Assembly: GCA_002399025.1 (NCBI GenBank)
Contig: DHCV01000003.1
Span: 2,354-36,896, forward strand
From: Bacteroidales bacterium UBA4893
Lineage (GTDB): Bacteria; Bacteroidota; Bacteroidia; Bacteroidales; P3
Length of the DNA stretch: 34,543 nucleotides
Direction of reading: 5' to 3'
Below, piece after piece: positions 21,827 through 30,974 of this stretch. Under the pieces are notes generated by a model that was not told the origin of the DNA, ran no database searches, and saw only the letters and a program-made list of their open reading frames with translations. The translations under genes and the position numbers were made by a program. Every line of letters begins with the position of its first letter. Positions within the stretch are counted from its first letter, which is position 1.

Positions 21827-24541
21827 TTATTTTCTTATTGCTGCTTGTGCTGCTGCTAAGCGTGCAACTGGTACTCTAAATGGTGAGCATGAAACGTAGT
21901 TCATTCCTGTCTTGAAGAAGAATTCTACTGATTCTGGGTCTCCACCATGTTCTCCACAAACACCAATCTTGAGATTTTGTTTTGCTGAACGACCGTTCTT
22001 TACTCCCAATTCAACTAATCTTCCAACTCCTTCTTGGTCTAAGGTTTGGAATGGGTCTGAAGGAAGGATTTTTTTATCTTTGTATTCGCTTAAGATTGCA
22101 TTAACGTCATCTCTTGAAAATCCAAAGGTCATTTGAGTTAAGTCGTTTGTTCCAAATGAGAAGAAGTCTGCAACTGTAGCAATTTCGTCTGCAACTATTG
22201 TTGCTCTTGGAATTTCAATCATTGTACCATATAGGTAGTTGATTTTAGCATCCATTCTTTTTTCAACTTCTGCATGTACTTTATCGCAAATGTCTTTTTG
22301 GTGTTTCAACTCACTTACTGCAACTGTCAAAGGAACCATAATTTCTAATTTAGGGTCAAATCCTTCTTTTCTCAATTCAGCTTCTGCTTCAAACAATGCA
22401 TCAAATTGTGTAGCTGTGATTTCAGGATAAACAATTCCTAAACGAACACCTCTTAATCCCATCATTGGGTTAACTTCGTTTAGTGCATCAATTCTCTTAA
22501 CAATTTCTTGATGTGTTATACCAAGTTCATTTGCCAATTCTTTTTGTTTGTCTTCAGTGTGAGGTACAAATTCGTGTAATGGTGGGTCAATTAAACGGAA
22601 AGTTACTGGTTTTTTGTCCATAACTTGCATTGTTCCTTTCACTGCTTGTTTGATATATGGGTGAAGTTCTGCAAGGTATTTTTCTCTTTCCTGAGTGTTT
22701 TGAGAAAGAATCATTTTTCTTAATGCTGCAAGTGGTGCTTCTGAGTTTTGTCCATAGAACATGTGTTCAATACGGAAAAGTCCAATTCCTTCTGCTCCAA
22801 ATGAAATTGCTTGAGCTGCATCTTCTGGGGTGTCAGCATTTGTTCTAACTCCCATTGTGCGATGACGGTCAACAATATTCATAAAGCTTTGGAATAATGG
22901 GTTTTCAGTTGCGTCAATCATTGCAACTTCTCCTTCGTAAACAAAGCCTTTTGTTCCGTTTAAGCTTAATGTATCTCCTTCTTTATAGGTTTTTCCTGCA
23001 ATTGTAACTGTTTTGTTATCCATATTAATATGAACTGCTTCACAACCAACAATACAACATTTTCCCCAACCTCTTGCAACAAGTGCAGCATGTGAGGTCA
23101 TTCCTCCTCTTGCTGTTAAAATACCTTTTGCTGCTCTCATTCCTTCAACGTCTTCAGGATTTGTTTCTTCTCTAACAAGGATGTTATTTATTCCTTGGTT
23201 ATCCAAACGCATTGCTTCTTCGCTTGTAAGTGCAATTACTCCAACTGCTCCACCAGGACCTGCTGGAAGACCTTTTGCTATAACTGTATGTTTTGCTTCA
23301 GCGTTAGAGTCTAAGATAGGGTGAAGAAGTTCGTCCAATTGTGCTGGAGTTACTCTGCGAATAACTTCTTTTTCATCAATGATTTTTTCTCCCAACATCT
23401 CCATTGCCATAGTCATTGCAGCAACTCCTGTTCTTTTCCCAATACGGCATTGTAGCATATAAAGAATACCTTCTTGAACAGTAAACTCAATGTCTAACAT
23501 ATCCTTATAGGCTTCTTCCAAAATATCACGAATATCGCATAGTTCTTTATAAGTTCCAGGCATTGTTTCTTGCATTGAATGAAGATGAGCATTTTGGTCA
23601 TTCTTTGTGTCATCATTCAACGGGTTAGGTGTACGAATACCTGCAACAACGTCTTCACCTTGTGCATTAACTAACCATTCGCCATAGAATTGGTTTTCTC
23701 CAGTTGCTGGGTTACGAGTGAAAGCTACTCCAGTTGCAGAGCTATCTCCCATATTACCAAATACCATAGCTTGAACGTTTACTGCAGTTCCCCATTCATC
23801 AGGAATTCCTTCAATTCTTCTGTATGATATTGCTTTCTTTCCATTCCAGCTCTTAAATACAGCTTTAACTCCGCCTTCTAATTGTTTAGCTGCATCGTCA
23901 GGAAATTCAACTCCAATATTTTCTTTGATTGTCTTTTTGAAAGTTTCAGCCAAAGCCATTAGGTCTTCAGTTGATAGTTCAGTGTCAGATTTATATCCTT
24001 TAGAATGTTTATATTCATCTAAAATATCATCTAAAATTCTACGAATACCAACTCCTTTTGCAGGTTCCAATCCTTCTGCTTTTTCCATAACAACATCTGC
24101 ATACATCATAATTAAACGACGATAAGAGTCATAAACAAAACGAGGATTATTAGTTTTCTTTACCAATCCAGGAATTGTTTGAGAAGAAAGACCAATGTTT
24201 AAAACAGTATCCATCATTCCTGGCATAGAGCTTCTTGCTCCAGAACGACATGAAAGTAATAAGCAATTATCTTTGTCTCCAAACTTCATACCCATTGCTT
24301 CTTCCACTTTTTTCATTCCTTGCCAAACTTCATCCATCAAACCATTAGGAAGCTCGCAATTGTTTGCATAATAATCAGTACAAGCCTCTGTTGTAATGGT
24401 TAATCCAGCAGGAACAGGAAGTCCTAACAAGCACATCTCTGCCAAATTAGCTCCTTTTCCACCTAATAAGTTTTTCATCTCTGCATTACCTTCAGCAGTC
24501 TTTCCACCAAAAGTATAAACATACTTCTTTACGTTTGTCAT
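21827..24541 (-). CDS. ppdK: Pyruvate, phosphate dikinase
   Basis: PPDK interconverts pyruvate, ATP and phosphate with PEP, AMP and pyrophosphate; in anaerobic Bacteroidota it links pyruvate and PEP in glycolysis or gluconeogenesis. The 904-residue cytosolic enzyme starts with VYTFGGKTAEGNAEMKNLLGGKGANLAEM (nucleotide-binding domain, K24-type glycine loop) and has the ATP-grasp region with SCRSGARSSMPGMMDTVLNI. The swivelling phosphohistidine domain carries GGMTSHAALVAR (active His484 by codon count), and the C-terminal TIM barrel has FGTNDLTQMTFGFSRDD and GVCGEHGGDP (proton-donor Cys). It is slightly longer than the roughly 875 residues typical of the family. Single gene with its own -7 box and terminator. 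Confidence 0.97.
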   Translation of the reverse strand: MTNVKKYVYTFGGKTAEGNAEMKNLLGGKGANLAEMCLLGLPVPAGLTITTEACTDYYANNCELPNGLMDEVWQGMKKVEEAMGMKFGDKDNCLLLSCRSGARSSMPGMMDTVLNIGLSSQTIPGLVKKTNNPRFVYDSYRRLIMMYADVVMEKAEGLEPAKGVGIRRILDDILDEYKHSKGYKSDTELSTEDLMALAETFKKTIKENIGVEFPDDAAKQLEGGVKAVFKSWNGKKAISYRRIEGIPDEWGTAVNVQAMVFGNMGDSSATGVAFTRNPATGENQFYGEWLVNAQGEDVVAGIRTPNPLNDDTKNDQNAHLHSMQETMPGTYKELCDIRDILEEAYKDMLDIEFTVQEGILYMLQCRIGKRTGVAAMTMAMEMLGEKIIDEKEVIRRVTPAQLDELLHPILDSNAEAKHTVIAKGLPAGPGGAVGVIALTSEEAMRLDNQGINNILVREETNPEDVEGMRAAKGILTARGGMTSHAALVARGWGKCCIVGCEAVHINMDNKTVTIAGKTYKEGDTLSLNGTKGFVYEGEVAMIDATENPLFQSFMNIVDRHRTMGVRTNADTPEDAAQAISFGAEGIGLFRIEHMFYGQNSEAPLAALRKMILSQNTQEREKYLAELHPYIKQAVKGTMQVMDKKPVTFRLIDPPLHEFVPHTEDKQKELANELGITHQEIVKRIDALNEVNPMMGLRGVRLGIVYPEITATQFDALFEAEAELRKEGFDPKLEIMVPLTVAVSELKHQKDICDKVHAEVEKRMDAKINYLYGTMIEIPRATIVADEIATVADFFSFGTNDLTQMTFGFSRDDVNAILSEYKDKKILPSDPFQTLDQEGVGRLVELGVKNGRSAKQNLKIGVCGEHGGDPESVEFFFKTGMNYVSCSPFRVPVARLAAAQAAIRK

Positions 24542-24611
24542 CTTTTCAATAATTAAAATTATATTTATATATCAAGTAATTAATCTACAAATTACTTAGA
24601 TTTTAAGCTTG

Positions 24612-24619
24612 CAAAGATA
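24612..24619 (-). promoter_or_regulatory. Candidate -7 box of ppdK
   Basis: Reads TATCTTTG on the minus strand, an exact TAnnTTTG match, 70 nt before the ATG. A perfect 10-bp palindrome GCCTTAAGGC (24641-24650) lies 21 nt further upstream, where the -33 box would be; it may be an operator. No TTG is seen there. Confidence 0.5.
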
Positions 24620-24696
24620 TACAAAAAAAAAGAAAAAGTAGCCTTAAGGCACAATTTTATAGAGAATTAATATTTGAAAGAAGATTTAGGGCTATC

Positions 24697-26226
24697 TTAT
24701 TTCCTTGTAGCAATTGGATAATATTCGTATGCTCCTATTGTTGGAGGGTATTGACGAAAGTTTCCAATTATATCATTTGGGTAAACAGCATTCCAACTAC
24801 TATAACCACTACCAATTGCAGAAGATGTTGCTTTAATCCTAAAATCTCCATCTTGTGGATTGTTAAACAATGGGTCTCTATTGAAAATACAATTACTTAC
24901 TAAAGGTGGTTCATTTTTGAGAGAATTTGTTAGTAAAATACAACTTTCAAACATATAATTCAGCTCAGCACCATCTTTCTTATCAATTGTTATTTCATCT
25001 TCATTGGTGCCATATATAATGGTATTATAGAAATTACATTCAGTAATAGGTCTTAATTGAATGTTATTATCTGCGTCATAGTAGTAATTTTGTAGGAGTA
25101 ATGTACTATTTGATCTTCTTGAATTGTAGGACCAATAATTTGCGAAGGTACAAAATACAAATTGATATTTTCCTCCAATAGTTAGAGCAACAGTTTCCTT
25201 TCCTGTGTTTTGAACTAAAGTGTTTGCAGCATTAATATTTCCACCCCTTGACAAAATACCATAAATAGACATATTTTCTATAATTGTATTTTGTATATCA
25301 ACAGTTGGAATATCATTAGTAACACAGCTATCAACAATCAAACCTATTGTACCATTCTTAATTGTAACATTATTTAATACATTATTCTTGCTGCCTGCTT
25401 GAAACCAAATTTGTCCCCATTGTCCAGGAAGTTCAGAATAATAGTCATCTTTTCTCATTCCTTGAAAAACAACATTATTTTGAGTTGAGCCATTTGCTCT
25501 AAGGGTAGCATTAGGTAATACAAATAGTATGGATTGAGGATTGAGATGAATCTTAGTGTTTTCATTGATAGTGAGTGTTTTATTACTATTAACAATCAAT
25601 GACCCAAATATCACATGTGGCTTATCATTCTTCCATTCCAAAGAATTACCATTGACAATACAGCCACTAAGCTCACCTTTGTCTTCAGCTAAGGAATAAT
25701 TAATGCTATCAATTTTATTGCCCGCATCATCATAAGTATAAGCCCATTTGTCTGCAACGTGATAGTAAGCATCTTGACCATAGGCTTCCAATTGAATATA
25801 CTGCTCCTTGCCATTGAAAGAAAAGATTATGGAATCGCTAACAAGCAAAGGATTGCTCTGGTTGTTTGGATTAATAGTAACCCGCACAAAGATAAACATA
25901 CTATCCTTTGCATTAATTATTACATCATTAACAACTAAACTTGTATTCCCATCAACATTTAATCTATAAAAGGAATTTGCACCTGCTCCCAAACGGATTC
26001 TATCTATTTTAAGTGGTTTGTTCTCGTTATTATATACTCTTATTTGCTTTGTTACAGAACCTAAGGTGGTGAAAACTGTATCAAAACGAATTGTATCGTT
26101 TGAAAACTTAAGATTTATATTTGATGAGTCTGCATAATCTTCCTCTGTTACACAAGAAGAGAAGCCAAAACTTGTAATGGCGAAGAAACTAATCAAATAG
26201 ATTAAATATCGAAGTGAATTATTCAT
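24697..26226 (-). CDS. Beta-helix lipoprotein
   Basis: The 509-residue product has a lipoprotein signal (SFGFSSC, Cys about residue 25). The first part (about 38-155) is an Ig-like domain (IRFDTVFTTLGSVTKQIRVY ... DSMFIFVRVTINPNNQSNP), similar to the conserved N-terminus of Bacteroidota envelope lipoproteins. From about 190 to 480 there are right-handed parallel beta-helix turns (LTINENTKIHLNPQSILFVL, NNVTIKNGTIGLIVDSC, DIQNTIIENMSIYGILSRGG, CNFYNTIIYGTNED, FESCILLTN), ending DIIGNFRQYPPTIGAYEYYP. Such folds bind or cleave polysaccharides, but no catalytic residues can be assigned. It starts 8 nt after the DUF362 gene, so the two form one operon. Confidence 0.82.
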   Translation of the reverse strand: MNNSLRYLIYLISFFAITSFGFSSCVTEEDYADSSNINLKFSNDTIRFDTVFTTLGSVTKQIRVYNNENKPLKIDRIRLGAGANSFYRLNVDGNTSLVVNDVIINAKDSMFIFVRVTINPNNQSNPLLVSDSIIFSFNGKEQYIQLEAYGQDAYYHVADKWAYTYDDAGNKIDSINYSLAEDKGELSGCIVNGNSLEWKNDKPHVIFGSLIVNSNKTLTINENTKIHLNPQSILFVLPNATLRANGSTQNNVVFQGMRKDDYYSELPGQWGQIWFQAGSKNNVLNNVTIKNGTIGLIVDSCVTNDIPTVDIQNTIIENMSIYGILSRGGNINAANTLVQNTGKETVALTIGGKYQFVFCTFANYWSYNSRRSNSTLLLQNYYYDADNNIQLRPITECNFYNTIIYGTNEDEITIDKKDGAELNYMFESCILLTNSLKNEPPLVSNCIFNRDPLFNNPQDGDFRIKATSSAIGSGYSSWNAVYPNDIIGNFRQYPPTIGAYEYYPIATRK

Positions 26227-26234
26227 TTAAAACT

Positions 26235-27344
26235 TTATTTTAATTCAACTAATTTATACTTTCTTGTACCCATACCAAGCTTTTGAGCATACTCAATTTG
26301 TCCCAATCCACTCACACCACTTTCTTTCAAAAAAGCATCCTCACATTTATGACCCTTAGCAACCAAGTCGTGAGAGGCTTGTTCGATTGCAACAATATCC
26401 TTTGAAGCTAAAATACCAATATCTTGAGTAAAAGGAAGTGGAGCTCTTGCAGAACAATCGCAAGAAGAAGAAATATTGGCTAAAACATTTATAAATACCA
26501 TTGGTTTTTTGCGTGTGAATGTGCAAGCATATTCAACCAAACGTTCCAAGAAAACATTTGTACCAATATTCTTACTCTCAGGCTTAATGATTCTTTTTGG
26601 GCATTCAGCAATACATTTTGCACAGCCAATACACTTAGAATTATCAATTGTTATAACGCTATCCACAAAGCTAAGTGCGTCAGCAGGACAATTATTTATG
26701 CAGTTAGAACATTTATTACATTTGCTTGGATTAGTAATTTGTGGAACATCGGAGGCGTGTTGTGCCATTTTCCCACCAGGAGAGGCAAATCCCATAGCTA
26801 AGTTTTTAATTGCACCACCAAAACCAGCTGAGCCATGACCTTTAAAATGTGAGTATATTATGAAATTATCGTAATTGTCGAAATGCGAGCCATATTTAAT
26901 CCTCTTATAATGCTTAAAACCCATATCTTGAGTAGAATATTCAGATTCGCTTTCAGAATCCAAAATATCAATTGGAGCAAATGTAAAACCATGTTTCTTT
27001 GCAAGACTTATATGTGTGTCAGTAAAACGTCTTTTCCCAACATAGAGAACATTTGTCTCAACCCAAGTAGCTTTAGTATATTCCATTAGTGGTCTTGTAA
27101 GCTCAGGATTAAGGAAGTTTTGATTTCCATCCTCACCAAAATGAATCTTCACACCAGTCTTTCCTTCATATTTCACACCTAAAGCCTTATAAAGTTTTAA
27201 AACATTTTCAGGAGTAATATCTTTTATAAAATAAACTATAGCAACACTATCGCTCTCAGAGTTAGAAGAAGTTTTGTTTTGAGAAAAAGCATTAAAGGAA
27301 GTGAAGGTAAAGAAAACCAGTATTAGAGTTATGATTCTTTTCAT
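26235..27344 (-). CDS. Exported DUF362 protein with two 4Fe-4S motifs
   Basis: The 369-residue protein has a Sec-type signal peptide (MKRIITLILVFFTFTSFNAF, predicted cut near SQ). The body is DUF362: ITPENVLKLYKALGVKYEGK (about 41-60), KIHFGEDGNQNFLNPELTRP, and GHGSAGFGGAIKNLAMGFAS. Inserted at about 205-255 is a two-cluster ferredoxin segment, CNKCSNCINNCP and CIGCAKCIAECP. No twin-arginine motif is present, which is unusual because iron-sulfur proteins are normally exported folded through Tat. Related exported DUF362 proteins are known in Bacteroidales genomes, where their function is undetermined. It is first of a two-gene operon with the beta-helix lipoprotein. Confidence 0.85.
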   Translation of the reverse strand: MKRIITLILVFFTFTSFNAFSQNKTSSNSESDSVAIVYFIKDITPENVLKLYKALGVKYEGKTGVKIHFGEDGNQNFLNPELTRPLMEYTKATWVETNVLYVGKRRFTDTHISLAKKHGFTFAPIDILDSESESEYSTQDMGFKHYKRIKYGSHFDNYDNFIIYSHFKGHGSAGFGGAIKNLAMGFASPGGKMAQHASDVPQITNPSKCNKCSNCINNCPADALSFVDSVITIDNSKCIGCAKCIAECPKRIIKPESKNIGTNVFLERLVEYACTFTRKKPMVFINVLANISSSCDCSARAPLPFTQDIGILASKDIVAIEQASHDLVAKGHKCEDAFLKESGVSGLGQIEYAQKLGMGTRKYKLVELK

Positions 27345-27378
27345 ATAATTAATTTGTTCTTAGTTTTAAAATTGAGTG

Positions 27379-27386
27379 CAAAAATA
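27379..27386 (-). promoter_or_regulatory. Candidate -7 box of the DUF362 operon
   Basis: Reads TATTTTTG on the minus strand, matching TAnnTTTG, 34 nt before the ATG at 27344. A minus-strand TTTG at 27410-27413 is 23 nt upstream, slightly longer than the usual spacing. Confidence 0.55.
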
Positions 27387-27459
27387 CGTATTTTTGAAAT
27401 AACTCATTGCAAATTCACAATTTAAAAAACGTTGGAATCTTATATTTATTTCAATCACA

Positions 27460-27530
27460 ACTTTATTTTAGTGGAAAAAGGTTTTAATTTTTTTAATTAA
27501 GGTTTTAATTTTTTTAATTAAGGTTTTGAG
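27460..27530 (+). repeat. 21-bp-period array 3 (GTTTTAAT core)
   Basis: Cores ACTTTATT 27460, GTTTTAAT 27481, GTTTTAAT 27502 and GTTTTGAG 27523 are each exactly 21 bp apart; the two middle 21-nt units (GTTTTAATTTTTTT then AATTAAG) are identical. An inverted core ATTAAAAC lies at 27594. The array sits between divergent promoters in the 376-nt gap 27345-27720; apart from it and the promoters I see only AT-rich sequence there. Confidence 0.85.
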
Positions 27531-27644
27531 ATATAGTATTAGTTTTATATTATTGTTTTTTAGTAACATAAGGCAAGGCTTAAACTTTTTAAAATTAAAA
27601 CTGTCAAATTCATAATAACTTAATAGAAAAATAATGTAGAATTA

Positions 27645-27676
27645 TTTGCTTTTACATTAATAAAGTAGTACATTTG
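27645..27676 (+). promoter_or_regulatory. Promoter of the glycogen operon
   Basis: TTTG at 27645-27648 and TACATTTG at 27669-27676 are separated by 20 nt, a full Bacteroidota promoter 44 nt before the ATG at 27721. It has the same layout and spacing as the CoADR operon promoter. Confidence 0.78.
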
Positions 27677-27720
27677 TGGCTTAATAAGTAATTGTTTTTT
27701 CAATTTTATAAGAAAAAAGT

Positions 27721-29691
27721 ATGGGAAATATTGTTTTTGATAAGGATGAATTGGTTAATTTGGGTTATTCGCTTGAAAGAGAAATTCTTAAAACAAGTCA
27801 AACAGGAGCTTTTGCTTCAACTAGTCTTTGTTTTTGCAATACAAGGAAATATCATGGGCTTTTAGTCTTGCCTCAGCCTAAGATAGACAATGAATATCAT
27901 GTGATTTTATCTTCTTTGGACGAAACAATTATTTATCATGATGCTCCTTTTCATTTGGCAATTCATCGATATCCCAACGAAGTTTATTCACCAAAGGGGC
28001 ATAAGTATTTGACCTTATTGGAAATCTCAAAGACTTCAAAACATACTTATTGTCTTGGGGACATTAGGATATCAAAGGAGCTATTATTTAATCACAATCA
28101 AGATAGATTGATAATAAAATATAAGGTTGAGAAATGTGATACTCCTTTCATCATTCAGTTTAATCCTCTTTTGGCTTTTCGTCAAAGGCATAAGCTTTCA
28201 AAGGCAAATAATGAAGTCAATAGGGGGTTTAATAAAGTTAAAAATGGTTCATCATTCCAACTTTATAATAATTATCAACCTTTGTTTGTTCAATTCTCTA
28301 AGGATGATGTAGAGTATATGCATAGTCCTGATTGGTATTATAATCTTGAATATATTAAGGAAGCCGAAAGAGGCTACGATTCTCAAGAGGATTTATTTAT
28401 GCCAGGTTGTTTTGAAACCCAGCTTGAGAAAGGTGATGTGCTATTTGTTACGGCTGGAATGGAAGAAATAGAGCCAAGTCTTATTAAGAATCTTTTTAGC
28501 AGTGAGCTTAGGGTTAGGGAGGAGATAACAAGCTTTGAGGCAGAACTTAGAAGGGCTGCAAAGATGTTCTTTGTTAAGAAAGATAATAAGGTTGAAGTAA
28601 TTGCAGGTTATCCTTGGTTTGGACGTTGGGGAAGGGATACCTTCATTTCACTTCCTGGTCTATGCGTTGGGCTAAACGATATGAAACTTTTTAAGCAAGC
28701 ATTGGATACCCTAATTGGTGATATGAATCAAGGCTTGTTTCCCAACATTGGTTCGGGAGAAAGCATAGCCTATAATTCTGTTGATGCTCCAATGTGGTTC
28801 TTTTGGGCTTTGCAACAATATACCGACTACACTAGGAAGAAAAAACAGGTTTGGAAAGAGTATAAGGAAGTGATGAATAGTATTCTTTGCAATTATAGGG
28901 ATGGGACTAATCATAATATTAGAATGTTAGACAATTGCTTGATTTGGGCTGGTGAGGACGGAAAGGCTCTTACTTGGATGGATGCAGTTGTTGATGGAAT
29001 GCCCGTAACTCAAAGAAAAGGAATGTGTGTTGAGATAAATGCACTTTGGTATAATGCCATTATGTTTTGTTTGGAATTGGCAAAAGAGTCCAATGATAAG
29101 GCTTTCGTTGATGAATGGTCAGAAATTGCAGAAAGAATTCCTTCGGAGTTTAAGGCTTGTTTTTGGGATAAGAGTATTGGTTGGCTTGCCGATTATGTTG
29201 ATGGATACTACAAAGATTTTACCGTTAGACCAAATATGGTAATTGCCACTTCATTAAAATATGTTTGTATTTCTCCAAAGATATGTCAGCTGATATTGGA
29301 TAGGGTAGAGAAGGAACTATTCACTCCATATGGGTTAAGGACGCTTAGCCCAACTCATAAGGATTATCATGATGTATATTCGGGCAATCAAGAGGAAAGA
29401 GATTTTGCTTATCATCAAGGAACAGCATGGACTTGGCTTTTGGGACATTTCGTTGAAGGATATTTGAAGATATATGGAGATTGTGCCTTAGAGGTTGCAG
29501 AAAGGATATATGAAGGGTTTAAGAATAATATTAATGATTATGGTGTGGGTGGTATTGCTGAAATATTTGATGGAAATCCACCTCATAATTCCAAAGGTTC
29601 AATTTCGCAGGCTTGGTCTGTGGCAGAGGTAATTAGGATAAAGTATTTGATTGATAGATATAAAATTGAAAAGGAAGGAGATAAGGAATGA
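27721..29691 (+). CDS. Glycogen debranching enzyme (amylo-alpha-1,6-glucosidase)
   Basis: This enzyme removes alpha-1,6 branch glucosyl residues from glycogen. The 656-residue cytosolic protein has an N-terminal beta domain (FASTSLCFCNTRKYHGLLVL, about 33-52) and a C-terminal (alpha/alpha)6 barrel with the family signature GYPWFGRWGRDTFISLPG (about 296-313), IGSGESIAYNSVDAPMWF, LIWAGEDGKALTWMDAVVDG, VEINALWYNA and AYHQGTAWTWLLGHF near the end. This is the archaeal/bacterial-type debranching family (GDE, GH133-like). It is the first gene of the operon, overlaps the glycosyltransferase by 4 nt (ATGA), and has a clear promoter. The triad debranching enzyme, glycosyltransferase, GH57 amylase is a known Bacteroidales arrangement for storage glucan. 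Confidence 0.93.
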   Translation: MGNIVFDKDELVNLGYSLEREILKTSQTGAFASTSLCFCNTRKYHGLLVLPQPKIDNEYHVILSSLDETIIYHDAPFHLAIHRYPNEVYSPKGHKYLTLLEISKTSKHTYCLGDIRISKELLFNHNQDRLIIKYKVEKCDTPFIIQFNPLLAFRQRHKLSKANNEVNRGFNKVKNGSSFQLYNNYQPLFVQFSKDDVEYMHSPDWYYNLEYIKEAERGYDSQEDLFMPGCFETQLEKGDVLFVTAGMEEIEPSLIKNLFSSELRVREEITSFEAELRRAAKMFFVKKDNKVEVIAGYPWFGRWGRDTFISLPGLCVGLNDMKLFKQALDTLIGDMNQGLFPNIGSGESIAYNSVDAPMWFFWALQQYTDYTRKKKQVWKEYKEVMNSILCNYRDGTNHNIRMLDNCLIWAGEDGKALTWMDAVVDGMPVTQRKGMCVEINALWYNAIMFCLELAKESNDKAFVDEWSEIAERIPSEFKACFWDKSIGWLADYVDGYYKDFTVRPNMVIATSLKYVCISPKICQLILDRVEKELFTPYGLRTLSPTHKDYHDVYSGNQEERDFAYHQGTAWTWLLGHFVEGYLKIYGDCALEVAERIYEGFKNNINDYGVGGIAEIFDGNPPHNSKGSISQAWSVAEVIRIKYLIDRYKIEKEGDKE

Positions 29692-30968
29692 AAGTATTGA
29701 TGTTTGGTTGGGAGTATCCTCCTCATATTACTGGAGGTTTGGGAACAGCTTGCTTTGGTCTCACAAAGGCAATGGTTCATCAAGGCGATGAGGTTATTTT
29801 TATTGTTCCAAAAGCCTATGGTGATGAGAGTGATGAGGCAGCAAGAATTGTTAATGCTTCCGATGTGGTTATTGATTTATCTTCCGATTATTATAAAGAA
29901 TATTGGTCAAACCTATCCTATATTGAAGTAAATTCAAAACTAATCCCTTATGTTGGGACGGACGATTATTTTAATGTTATTAATAAGGACGTTAAGCAAG
30001 GCGAAGAGACAACCTATTTTAACATAAAGAGAAAGTATGAGTTCTCGGGCAAATACACTTCAACCCTTATGGAAGAGGTTGAAAAATATGCAATTGTTGC
30101 TGCAACTGTGGCTAAGGACTATGATTATGAAATCATCCACGCACACGATTGGCTAACCTATAAGGCTGGAGTTGTTGCAAAGAAGATATCGGGAAAGAAA
30201 TTAGTTATTCACGTTCACGCAACAGAGTTCGACCGCTCGGGAGAGAATATTAATCAAGCAGTATATGATATTGAACGCTTTGGGATGGATAATGCTGACC
30301 ATATTGTTTGTGTATCTGACCTAACGAAAAATATAGTTATTACTCGATATGGTCAAAGTCCAGATAAGGTAAGCACTATATATAATGGAGCTAATTCATT
30401 AATACATAAGGATATTCATATTGATAAGGCTGTCAATGAAAAGGTAGTTACATTCTTGGGTAGGGTAACATTTCAGAAGGGACCTGACTATTTTATTGAG
30501 GCTGCAGCAAAGATTTTGAAGTATGATAAGAATATTCGTTTTGTTATGGCAGGCTCGGGCGATATGCTAAATAGGATGGTGGCACTTGTTGCAAAGAAAA
30601 GAATATCTAAGAATTTCCATTTCACAGGCTTTCTTAAAGGCGATGATGTTACAAAAATGTTTGCCCTAAGTGATGTTTATGTGATGCCATCAGTAAGTGA
30701 ACCTTTTGGAATCTCACCTTTGGAGGCAATGAATGCGAATGTTCCAGTAGTTATTTCAAAGCAATCGGGAGTTTCGGAAGTGTTGAAATACGCCATAAAG
30801 GTTGATTTTTGGGATATTGATGCAATGGCAAACGCAATCTATTGTTTGGTACACTATCCAGCACTTTCCAAAATGTTTATCACAAAAGGCAAAAAAGAAG
30901 TTGAGGAGATACGTTGGGAAGATTCGGCAAAGAAATTAAGAAATTTATATTATAAACTGTTAAGCTAA
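29688..30968 (+). CDS. GT4-type glycosyltransferase (probable glycogen synthase)
   Basis: The 426-residue cytosolic GT-B enzyme begins MKVLMFGWEYPPHITGGLGT, the N-terminal glycine-rich loop typical of glycogen synthase-like transferases. The acceptor domain includes DYDYEIIHAHDWLTYKAGVV and VIHVHATEFDRSG; the sugar-nucleotide domain includes VVTFLGRVTFQKGPDYFIEA, FVMAGSG and the EX7E motif in SVSEPFGISPLEAMNANVPV (Glu about 337 and 345). It lacks the longer N-terminal region of GlgA (about 480 residues), so it belongs to the GT4 branch. Context between a debranching enzyme and an alpha-amylase points to alpha-glucan chain elongation; the donor (UDP- or ADP-glucose) is not determined by sequence. 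Confidence 0.88.
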   Translation: MKVLMFGWEYPPHITGGLGTACFGLTKAMVHQGDEVIFIVPKAYGDESDEAARIVNASDVVIDLSSDYYKEYWSNLSYIEVNSKLIPYVGTDDYFNVINKDVKQGEETTYFNIKRKYEFSGKYTSTLMEEVEKYAIVAATVAKDYDYEIIHAHDWLTYKAGVVAKKISGKKLVIHVHATEFDRSGENINQAVYDIERFGMDNADHIVCVSDLTKNIVITRYGQSPDKVSTIYNGANSLIHKDIHIDKAVNEKVVTFLGRVTFQKGPDYFIEAAAKILKYDKNIRFVMAGSGDMLNRMVALVAKKRISKNFHFTGFLKGDDVTKMFALSDVYVMPSVSEPFGISPLEAMNANVPVVISKQSGVSEVLKYAIKVDFWDIDAMANAIYCLVHYPALSKMFITKGKKEVEEIRWEDSAKKLRNLYYKLLS

Positions 30969-30974
30969 GGAGTT

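Noticed and set aside
21757..24654. TTAAGGCACAA present on both sides of ppdK, as possible insertion ends
   Set aside because: An 11-nt match between two places in 34 kb of AT-rich DNA is expected by chance, and ppdK is a core gene.
26476..26838. 120-codon frame antisense to the DUF362 gene
   Set aside because: It is a mirror of the conserved Cys-rich coding region; no independent signals.
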